Assembly: GCA_030737875.1 (NCBI GenBank)
Contig: CM060923.1
Location: 34,464,501-34,528,500 of the forward strand
DNA from: Allium sativum
Lineage: Eukaryota > Streptophyta > Magnoliopsida > Asparagales > Amaryllidaceae
Direction of reading: 5' to 3'
DNA length: 64,000 nucleotides
Shown here: positions 22,179 to 31,750 of the stretch, one piece after another
Layout: every line of letters starts with the position of its first letter
How positions within the stretch are numbered: position 1 is the stretch's first letter
Position numbers and translations under genes: made by a program
The notes under the pieces: generated by a model
The model's database searches: none
What the model saw: only the letters and a program-made list of their open reading frames with translations
Told to the model about the DNA's origin: nothing

Positions 22179-24281
22179 CAGTAATCGTGCCCCACCCTAG
22201 CCTAGTCCTAGGGTCTTATGATACTACCTAGAAGGTTACTACTGAAAAGGACCACACAACTAGGGTTTCTTAACGGGTTAAATGTGGTTAACCCGATCCA
22301 AACGTGGATTAAATCGGTTAAGAGTACCCAAGGCTCCTGACTTAACCTCGATTAATCCATCAAGCCCAAATTGGTTAAGTATTAAGTGGACCATGACTTA
22401 ACCCTAATCAGGAGGCATTAATTAACTTAATGCGCTTTAACCTCTCACATTAGACTTTGTTGTGGTTACTAGTTAAGCCGGGCGGGTCCGGGTAGCTTTA
22501 CACCACAACTAGGTCTAACCTCGGGTTTGAGCACAACATGACCAACTTCTCACATTGGGTCCTATTGTTTTTAGCCACTAGTTAAGCCGGGCGGGTCCGG
22601 GTAGATTTATGCTACAAACTCAACCCAACCTCGAGTTGGCCACACTCATATTTTCTAAGTGTCATGTCCATTATGTTTCCAAAACATAATTACAAGTTAA
22701 CATATCACGTTATGTTATAAAAACCATGTTTATGTCATAATGTTACCCAACCCCAACGTAATCCCATCGTTTACATAATCGCATCAACGCATAAAGGGTA
22801 AAATAGGGAACTTGGCATAATCATGACAAAAAGGTGTTGAAGCTACAAGTTTATCATGGTGGCATATGAGATGTACATATGTTCATATACTTGCATATTG
22901 CATTATTAGGCTTCAAAAGCATGCATAAAACCAAACTTAGCATATGAGTGATACATGGTGATAAATGACATGTAGAAGTTGCTAGAAGTTCGCATTTTGC
23001 CTCACATGCAAGTTATCATAAGGGATATGATAACTTTCATGTTGCCAAAATGCAACCTTTAATATAAAGCTTGGAGCTTTATGCTCAAAACCTCAAGTTT
23101 AACTTGCATAACATGATAACATGATCAACCCAAACTTGCATAACATAGCAACATGTGTCATACATAATGATTAAACCAACTTGCATAATGATCATCCAAA
23201 CTTGCATATAATGATCAACCAAACTTGCATATAATGACCAACCAAACTTGCATATAATGATCAACCAAACTTGCATATAATGATCAACCCCAAACTTGCA
23301 TCATTCATTTAACTTTAGAGTTCAAAGAAAGAAAGTAGAAAAGGGCTTACTACGCTATGAAGACACAAATGAATATTTATTATAAAGATTGAGACGAAGC
23401 CCTTATGCAAGCACCAAAAACCCAAATATGCAAGCTCCAAATGAAAACCCTTGAGCCAATTCAATAAAAACCCTTGCTTTGAAATAGAAATGTTGCAACT
23501 TGACTTGAATGCAAGCTAAGAACACTCATACAAGTTTGAAAACACTTGTATGAACTCAAAATCTCTCATAGAAATTAACTTAGAAATTTTAGCATGAGAG
23601 TGGAGGCCATGAGAGGAACAAATTTGGCATAGTTTAGTTGTAGGATTGAATAATGGTGATTTAGGCTAGGTTTAGGGGTCTTTTTTATAGAGTTTTAGGA
23701 TAGTATTAGCCATAGGATTAACCCTAGATTCAATCCAAGCCATCAAAGCATGTCTTGGGGAAGAAGTCAAGTGTAGGAACCATCTAGGGCCTTTAGATTA
23801 AAGCTGAACCATGAGAACCATTCAAATGCAAAATCTGCATTTGAGCGAATCGACCCACGGGTTGACAGCCAAACACCCTGGATTAACCCCTAGTCGACCC
23901 AGCGAGCTCGGGTCGACCTCAAAAATCGGCCGGTTCGGTTATTCCCCTCTCCCAATTCGCTGTTTTGAACATTTTTGCATATTTATTTATTTAATTTTCA
24001 ATTATATATACATATATATATATATATCAATATATATATATTTCTCTGCGCAACCCATTTCACTTAATTAAGTATACTTTAATTTGTGAATTTTTCGTGA
24101 AACTTCGCGAGGCCATATCTTGGTCATACGGACTCCGATTTTCGAAAACTCGGACTCTATTTCGCGTATTTTTCCAAGACGAACGCAATGGCATAGCCCG
24201 TTTCCCTTGATTCAGATTTTACAGTTTAATTCTGCCTCCATTTATGTTATAACATGTTATTCAAAAATACGGGTTGTTACA
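22179..24281 (-). repeat. 5' LTR of gypsy B, piece 2
   Basis: Resumes after C's TSD (22174-22178) and ends GTTGTTACA at 24281. It contains hairpin modules (22441-22524, 22546-22635), the 23-bp array (23098-23302), a TATA box (23681-23690), a GTCGACCC inverted repeat (23893-23917), a TA-rich microsatellite longer than in the 3' LTR (24003-24040) and the U3 box (24109-24210). Confidence 0.93.
22441..22635 (-). other. Paired hairpin modules in the B 5' LTR
   Basis: Same modules as at 3489-3683, with all stem pairings kept. The second module has a G to T change in the linker (GTTTTTAGCC versus GTTTGTAGCC), which weakens one pair of the inner stem. Confidence 0.72.
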
Positions 24282-24868
24282 GAATATGCTATCGCACTGA
24301 TTACTATTTCTCTGCACCCACTTACAAGTGTTTCAACTAGCACCATGTGTTCAAGATAAATGATCCCCTTTATCGATCGGCTTCTACTCGTATACGTTTA
24401 CCACTTGTGTCATTCGGCCCCGCATGATTGTAGATATCTATGCCGGTCCCACCATGGGGTGTATCAAATCCTATGGTGGCAACCCAACACAATTCAAGTT
24501 GCACAGTGTATAACTACTGATGCCCAGTGCCTGCTTTTTCCACTTCGGAGTACGTGCACGACCGCACTCCGTCGGAACCTACACTGATGCACCACCCGCC
24601 GTTGTTTTGACCGCTTATAATCAGCCCAGTAATCGTGCCCCACCCGCCTAGTTCAGGGTACCATGATACATCTATGTGGGTTACTGCTGAAATGGGTCCC
24701 CATTACTAGGGTTTCCTAATCAACATGTTAAAATGGTTAAGTGTTCTCAAATTAACCTGACCCCACCCGTCTGTTTAGTTAACAAGTTGTATTGGTTAAG
24801 TGTTGCCTTAATTAACTTAACCCTACCATTCTTGTCTTAGATTTAATTCATTCATTAAAGCACCAACC

Positions 24869-24956
24869 ACTCACATTAGATATGTATTGTTGCGGTTGCT
24901 GGATGTGCCGGTCGGTTCCGGGCAGTCTTACACCGTAACTCAATCTAACCTCGGGT
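24869..24956 (-). other. Single hairpin module in the A 3' LTR
   Basis: TTAGAT pairs with ATCTAA and GTTGCGGT with ACCGTAAC (one wobble), with the loop CCGGTCGGTTCCGGGCAGTC. The homologous place in the 5' LTR has two copies (32870-33069), so one was lost here or gained there by recombination between copies. Confidence 0.7.
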
Positions 24957-25343
24957 TAGGCATATTCGTCTTTTACTTAATTTACATATTTACCTTTCAT
25001 ATTCATATGTAAATTATCTACAATTATTGCCATTCAAGTCATGCCCCATTTACCTACTAAATCAGGCTCAAAAATTTTAGGTATATAAATTATACCATTT
25101 TTATGCCACTAATCATTCATATATTTATGGGCCAAATTATGCCAATAATATGAAATTTAAGGTTTTCCCAACGTTACATCGTTATACGTTCGCAAAATTC
25201 ACATAGAATGTTAGGCTCGTAACTTAGCCTAACTTATATACAAAAGGGGAAAGAAGGAAGCATGTAACATTCATACAACATAATAAGGATCTAACTAAAC
25301 ATGTGTCATATAAATTTGGCATAAACAATGAACTTGCATTTTT

Positions 25344-25610
25344 GGATCCAGTTAACATGAGTCTTAAGCATATGGAATTACACAAATCCAACTAGGCATG
25401 TAAATGTAAACTTTTATTTTGGATCCAATAAACATGAATCTTAAGCATATAGAATTACTCAAATCCAACTAGGCATGTGAATGTGAACTTTTATTTTGGA
25501 TCCATTAAACAAAAATCATAAGCATATAGAATTGCACAAATCCAACTAGGTATGTGAATGTGAACTTTTATTTTGGATCCAATAAACATGAATCTTAACA
25601 CAGGAGAATG
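25344..25610. repeat. 77-bp tandem repeat in the A 3' LTR
   Basis: GGATCCA recurs at 25344, 25421, 25498 and 25575, an exact 77-bp period. The units share TCCAACTAGGCATGT and AACTTTTATTTTGGATCC. The 5' LTR array at 33437, 33514, 33591 and 33668 keeps the same period. Confidence 0.95.
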
Positions 25611-26100
25611 TAGATCCAAACATATATATGACTTAGCCTAAAAACTTGCATGTAACATAACATGAAAAACCACCAAATTTACATAATACACGATTGGTTT
25701 AACATCAACATAATAAGTCCAATAAACTACAATAGTTTCATAGGCATATATGATAGAATCGTTACAAGAATAGACATGAACCAGCATCACCATAATCTTA
25801 CAACTAGGAATAACTCTAGTTTTCACTTTATTGCAAATCATAACTTTTAATCGTTCACATCTGATCTAAATAATAATAGGACTTACATACAAAAGAAAGT
25901 CTTGTTTTCTAGGATCTGTTTTCTAAAACTGAAAAGCAATCCCTTGACGAAGACTATCGATTCTCTACATTAGATTTGATTCGTAGCTTCTAACTTGCTT
26001 TTTAGTTTAAGAAGAAATGGTAGCTAGGCTAGGATGATCATGGACAACATGGTGGCTCCTTGGAATGAAATTGTGTGATATAGGGTTGAGGACTAGGGTT

Positions 26101-26110
26101 GCTTTTATAG
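26101..26110 (-). promoter_or_regulatory. LTR TATA box, A 3' LTR
   Basis: Minus-strand CTATAAAAGC about 545 bp from the outer LTR end. The equivalent in the 5' LTR is 34188-34197. Confidence 0.65.
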
Positions 26111-26274
26111 AAGTTTAAACTTACGTGAGCCATTAGATCATCCTAGAAGCGATCAGAACTGTCCAAACAAGATAGAGTTATCTAGAAATTGCCACCTATG
26201 CCCTAGTGACTCAGCAACAGGTTAGAAAAGAGTCAGCAATAGGTCAGAAAATCGTCACTGTTTGGATCTGGACG

Positions 26275-26370
26275 AGGGGGTCGACCCCTATGGGGGGGTC
26301 GATACCCCAGTCGACACCCCTCTTGGGGGGTCGACACCTATATCGACCCCCCTTGGGGGGAGTCGACCTC
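26275..26370. repeat. Clustered GTCGAC/GGGG palindromes upstream of the A LTR TATA box
   Basis: Six TCGA cores within about 90 bp, flanked by G- and C-runs that pair with one another (GGGGTCGACCCC and variants). The 5' LTR copy at about 34364-34460 is similar. The position matches the palindromes of B and C although the sequence differs. Confidence 0.85.
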
Positions 26371-26655
26371 TATGAGAGGGATTTTTCTCGCCCAGCTGAT
26401 CCATGTGATTTTTTAAAATTTGAACTGTTTTGTTTATTAAATTATTTAATTATATAATTTTCTGTTTAAACATGAAATCTTCTAAACTCCATAACTTCTT
26501 CATACGGAGTCCGATTCACGCAAACTCGGACTCTATCTCAAGCAGAATTCCAAGACGAACGCAATGGCGTAACCCGTTTCCCTTAATTCTCACTTTTACA
26601 ATTTAGTTTTCTATAATTTGTTACTTTAATAAACATAGAAATACAGGGTGTTACA

Positions 26656-27183
26656 TTCTCCCCTCCTTAAAGGATTTCGTCCCTGCAATCTTCAAGTCAC
26701 GAAGAATGTATATCCTACCATCCAATCGTCCATCTACTCAACCATCAAACACCGGCATCCATTGTCCTTAAAAGATTCCTAATGCTTTCATGATTGTATG
26801 CATAGTGTGTGTGTGTGTGTGTATGTCCTTATCTAATGCAAAATCAGACGGTCTACTGATTCAGTTGACCTCCTTAATGCAAATTATGTCAGTGCCATGA
26901 GTCCATTATGCATGCAATTATTCCTAATCACACTTTCTACATGAGTGCACAATCATCCATACAAATGCAATGTCCATATGATAACATTCCAAGTTTCAAT
27001 CCATATACAAATACATATATGCATATGCAATATGAAAGTGACTGAGCTGATCTAGTACCTAATGTGTATGTGTATGCATCCACTAGCAACCACTTGCAAC
27101 CATCAATCATAACATGTTTCAAATACATGTTTACATCCATTGGTTTCTACCTAAGGATAAAGAATAGGACCGAGGAGATATAC
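26656..27183 (-). other. Polypurine tract and 3' untranslated region of A
   Basis: 26656-26673 is the polypurine tract next to the 3' LTR. The rest is non-coding and contains a short TG microsatellite (26805-26822). Confidence 0.8.
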
Positions 27184-28773
27184 TTAAAAGATAGATGTAA
27201 GCATGTATAAACTTATGGAAAAAGAGATCAAGGAGGTACCCTCAAAAAGAAAAGGGTAGGCTGTGCGTATTTTTCTCTCAGTTTCCCAAGTCGTGTCTTC
27301 CTCAACGTCACTCAATTGAACTTTAACAAGCTTGACTTCACGGTTGCGTAGCTTTTTGACTTCTGTACCCAAGATACGAGTTGGAACTCTTCTCATAGTC
27401 GCTTCTCGTTCCACTTCTACTTCCTCTAGTATACTCGGCTCCACAACTTCCACAGACTCATGTAAGCACTTTCGTAGTTGAGAAACATGAAAAATATTAT
27501 GAACTCCAGCCAGTCTTTCGGGTAGCTCTACTTTGTAAGCCATCGTCCCAATCCTTTCAATGATAGGAGATGGTCCTACAAATCTTGGTGCCGACTTTCC
27601 CACGGACCCAAAGCGAATGACATTCCTCAAAGGGGATACTTTAATGAACAACCTATCTCCAACCTCAAACTCAAGGTCGGTCCTTCTTTTGTCTGCGTAG
27701 GACTTCTGTCTATCTTGTGCAGTCTTCATTCGTCTTCTTATCAAGTCCACCTTCTCTGAAGTTTCTCTAATCATGTCTGGCCCAAGTATGAGCTTGTTTG
27801 TAGACTCCCACCAACAAGTTGGTGATCGGCATGGTCTTCCATATAAAGCCTCGAAGGGTGCCATGCCTATGGTGGCTTGGTAGCTATTGTTGTAAGCGAA
27901 TTCCACCAAAGGGAGATGATCCTCCCATGTTCCTCCAAAGTCAAGAATGCACAATCTCAAGAGGTCTTCTAATACTCTGTTCACCCTTTCCGTCTGACCA
28001 TCAGTTTGGGGGTGATAGGCCATGCTTAAGCATAGTTGTGTGCCTACAGCCTCTTGCAAACTCCTCCAAAACTCGCTCGTAAAGATAGGATCTCGATCAC
28101 TCACTATGATGGAGGGTATCCCATGGAGTCGAACTATCTCTTTAAGATAAATGGATGCTAAAGACGAGGCAGTCCTTCTACTCTTAACATGTATAAAGTG
28201 AGCGCTTTTAGTGAGTCTGTCCACTATTACCCAAATGCTGGTATTGCCCCTTCTTGACCTAGGCAACTCATCAACAAAGTCCATCGAAATGCTATCCCAT
28301 TTCCACTGTGGGACCTCTAGGGGATGAAGCAGACCACCAGGCTTCCTCTGCTCCGATTTGACTTGCTGGCATATCAAGCACTTAGCAACGAACTCAGCTA
28401 CATCCCTCTTCATGCCATTCCAAAAGAAAACCCTTTTTATGTCTTTAGATATCTTGTCTCCACCTGGGTGTATGGTCAGCTTAGAATGGTGTGCTTCTTC
28501 AAGAACCGTCTTCACCAAATCCCTTTCTTGTGGGACGCATAGCCTTCCATCCCGTCTCAACCAACCCTTATCATCGATGGAGTATCTATTGAGATGACTA
28601 GAAGTCTCACCCCTAATTTGCTTATCCATCATATCAACTAGCTGAGGGTCTTCTCGTTGCGCGGTTCCTATTGAGTCCAAAAGAGTACGCCACACCTTTA
28701 GCGATGCTAACAAACCAGGTACAAATTCAGAGGAGGGTTTGAAGTCAAAGTTTGCTATGTACTCCAAGTTTTG
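27184..28773 (-). pseudogene. Integrase and chromodomain of A
   Basis: Uninterrupted 527-codon frame after an upstream TGA (28774-28776). It has the HHCC zinc finger ([16 protein letters not shown] ... CLICQQ), SMDFVDELP with the first catalytic Asp, IVSDRDPIFTS with the second, [11 protein letters not shown] with the Glu, the GPF/Y-type region, and a chromodomain ending VEEDTTWETERKIRTAYPFL. All DDE residues are present, so this domain alone looks intact, but it can only be made by reading through upstream stops. Confidence 0.88.
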
Positions 28774-29463
28774 TCAATCTACAAAGAGAGGACTTAAGGT
28801 CAGCTTCTTTCTACTTAAGGCATCTGCTACTACATTGCCCTTGCCAGGGGTATAGGAAATCTCAAAATCATATGAGGCCAAAAATTCCATCCACCTTTGT
28901 TGTCTTAAATTAAGATCTTTCTGTGAGAAAAGGTACTTTAACGATTTATGGTCAGTAAACAATTCAAACCTTTCTCCTAGCAGGTAATGACGCCATGACT
29001 TAAGAGCGAAAACAATGGCAGCTAGCTCCAAATCATGAGTTGGGTAGTTCTTCTCATGTGCCTTCAATTTCCTTCCCCCATAACAAACTACCTTGCCTTA
29101 TTGCATCAAGACAACACCTAATCCTATACCGCATGCGTCTGTGTATACGGTAAACATTTTGCTCCCATCAGGCAATGTCAGAACTGGGGCTGTTGTTAGA
29201 GCCCTTTTCAAACGTTGGAAAGCAACATAGCAATCCAAACCCCAAACAAAAGTTAGGTTCTTCTTTGTCAATCTTGTGGGTGGGGCTGAGATTTTCGCAA
29301 AGTCTTTAATGAACTTTCGGTAAAAGCCCGCTAGCCCGAGAAAGCTTCGGACTTCGGTTGCATTCCGTGGGACCTTTCAATCTTGTACCGCAACTAATTT
29401 TGCGGGGTCCATAGCTATCCCCTCTTTGGACACCACATGTCCAACAAACCTCACTTCTTCTCT
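28774..29463 (-). pseudogene. RT connection and RNase H of A, with stops
   Basis: In frame with the rest of pol. It contains [20 protein letters not shown], the RNase H start [36 protein letters not shown] and [20 protein letters not shown]. Stops at 29464-29466 (TAG) and 29377-29379 (TGA) replace conserved tryptophans; another stop lies near 29098 and one at 28774-28776. Confidence 0.85.
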
Positions 29464-30624
29464 CTAGAAATGGCATTTGGAGAATTTGGCTTTCAGCTGA
29501 TGTGCACGAAGAGTATCCATGACTTCCCTTAAATGTAAAGCATGCTCTTCTTCATTCTTCGAGAAAATCAAAATGTCATCTACGAAGACCACCACAAACT
29601 TATTAAGGAACTCCCAGAACACCCTGCTCATCAAGTCAACGAAATAAGCGGGTGCGTTTGTCAAGACGAAAGGCATGACAAGCCATTGGAAGAAACCATC
29701 CGGGGTTCTGAACGCGGTCTTATCAATGCTGTCTTCAGCCACTCTTAGTTGATGAAACCTGGTAGCCAGATCTAGTTGGGAGAAAAGCGATGCACCTACA
29801 AGATGATCAAACAAGTCATCTATTCTTGGAAGTGGGTGCCTATTCTTCTTGGTCAGCTTGTTTAGCTCCCTATAGTCAATGCATAGGCGAAGTGAACCAT
29901 CCGCTTTGGTTGCGAATACCACTAGAGAACCCCATTCAGAAATACTCCGCCTTATGAACCCTTTTTCGAGCAGCTCTTTAACTTGCTTGCTGAGCTCTTT
30001 CCTCTCCCTTGGAGCCATGTGTCTAACAGGTAGAGCTACGGGTTTTGCATTATCAACAAGGCATATGCAGAAGTCTATCTCCCGCTTCGGAGGTAAGCCC
30101 TCCACTTCTTCAAATACATCCGAGTATTCACGGACTATTCTAACAGACTGCAAGTTTTCAACAAACGCATCAACAGATTCTAGGTAGCTAAGCATAACAG
30201 AATGCATGGGATTACAAGAGATTTCGAGAGTGTTACCGAGGCGAGTCGTAAGTCTAACCACTCTCTTTTCACAATCAAGGATGGCACCATTATTGGATAA
30301 CCAATCCATGCCTAGAATCAACCCATAGCCCGTGAAGCCCAAAACATAGGCATTACATCTAAACCCAACGCTTAGTATAGAAATTTCCAAATCCAAACAA
30401 ATCATTGACAAATAAGCCGAGCCCCCAATTGGGTTTAAAACAACCAAGGTATCCTCTACTATACTGGTGTCTAGGTGCAGAGATTCAACTAAAGCAGTGG
30501 ATATAAAAGAGTGTGATGCGCCAGAATCAAAGAGTGTACAAACAGGATGATCAAAAAGATAAACTAAACTCTCAACAGAAATATTTCTACCTCGTTCTTG
30601 CGGAGGTGCTATGAGAGCATGAAC
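29464..30624 (-). pseudogene. Protease and reverse transcriptase of A
   Basis: The retropepsin motif [12 protein letters not shown] lies near 30500 and RT follows: [47 protein letters not shown] (the usual Gly is Arg), [12 protein letters not shown] (the usual Gly is Val) and the catalytic [14 protein letters not shown]. The frame is open from 30447 to the stop at 29464. The two substitutions in otherwise invariant motifs suggest loss of activity. Confidence 0.87.
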
Positions 30625-31569
30625 CTACCCTCCAGAAGTAGATCCAGTCCTCTGCCCTTGCCCTTGCTTTCTTGGGCAGTCCTTAGCCATGTGTCCTGTC
30701 TCGCCGCAGTGAAAACAACCATCCATCTTCCTCCTTTTCTTTCTGCAGTCCTTAATCAGATGTCCAGGAATGCCACAAAAATTACACTTCCTCTTGTCAT
30801 GGGGTTTTTTGCTCTTTCCGCCCTTCTTTGAATCTGCCTTCTTATTCTGTGATCCCTCCACTTTCTTATCTTGAGGTACTTCCATCTTTGCATCTTTCTT
30901 GCCATCCTTGTCTTCCTCCTGTAACAGTGCCATGTCCACCAGTCTCTAATAAGTTGCACCCATAGGTATATGGGACATAACTAGGCTATGCAGTGGCTCA
31001 TTCAACCCTTTAACAAAACGGAGAGCCTTCTTATGGGGAGTGTTCACTAACTCTAGTCCGAATCTAGCCAGCTGGTTGAATTGGTTGACGTATTTCTTGA
31101 CCGACATACTTCCCTGTTTGAGAGCTATGAATTTCTCCATCTGTAGGCTTCATTCAGCTTGTAAGAGGAATTACATTTCAAACCTCATTCTGAAATCCTC
31201 CCAAGTTTCAGCTAGTCTCTAAGCATAAGTAACTTCCCACCAATAAGAGGCTTTGTCTTTAAGCAACCATACGACCAACTGTATCTTCTGCCTATCGTCC
31301 ACTTCTAAGATTACAAACAAGTCCTCGGTTTCTTTGAGCCAGTTTCTTGCTTCTACAAATGATTCAGTCCCATTAAAGTTCTTTCCACCCATGGCTCGAA
31401 AATCCCTACATATCTTTGAGAAAGCATTTGCACAAGGAGGAGGAGGAACAGCTACAACTGGGGGAGGAGGAACGTCTGTTGGGCCTACATCATTAGCCCT
31501 AACCTCTAGGTACCTTCTGAACCAGCCAGGTACCGGTTCGCCCTTTGGAAGGTTAAGATCCCCAGACAT
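30625..31569 (-). pseudogene. Gag of A, with in-frame stops
   Basis: ATG at 31569-31567 (MSGDLNLPKGEPVPGWF). The frame is interrupted by TAG 31219-31221, TAA 31171-31173, TGA 31150-31152 and a TAG near 30944, but never shifted. Two CCHC knuckles, CNFCGIPGHLIKDC and CFHCGETGHMAKDC, lie before the final stop at 30625-30627. Homologous along its length to Gag of B. Confidence 0.87.
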
Positions 31570-31750
31570 GCTGAAACGAAAAAGAAAAGGTTCAAAACAA
31601 AGGATCGAAAGATAGTGCATATGGATTTGGGGGGGGGGTTATGCCTTTTAAAACTACATTTTTTCTTGAAAATGCTTCTTTGAACTTCTTTTTGAAAATT
31701 AGTTTCCCAAAATTTTATCTAATCTGGCAACCATCGGCTCTGATACCAAG
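31570..31750 (-). promoter_or_regulatory. Leader and primer-binding site of A
   Basis: Two bases from the 5' LTR the minus strand reads TGGTATCAGAGCCGATGG, complementary to initiator tRNA-Met (plus 31731-31748). A short leader with a G9 run on the plus strand (31629-31638) precedes gag. Confidence 0.9.

Larger units (their letters stand above)
2287..24281 (-). mobile_element. Ty3/gypsy chromovirus B, inserted in the 3' LTR of A
   Basis: TG...CA bounded, with perfect TSD gaata (2282-2286, 24282-24286). The 3' LTR is 2287-5318 (3032 bp). The 5' LTR is 10033-10973 plus 22179-24281 (about 3044 bp), split by element C. The internal region is only 4.7 kb. Gag is nearly intact, RT is present, RNase H and the integrase zinc domain are missing, and a decayed duplicate of the integrase tail sits between RT and integrase. 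It is a rearranged, non-autonomous copy. Confidence 0.95.
24287..26655 (-). repeat. 3' LTR of gypsy A, piece 2
   Basis: Continues 1753-2286 after element B and ends GGGTGTTACA at 26655. It has one hairpin module (24869-24956) where the 5' LTR has two, a 77-bp tandem repeat (25344 onwards), a TATA box (26101-26110), clustered TCGA palindromes (26275-26370) and the U3 box (26490-26585). Confidence 0.93.
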
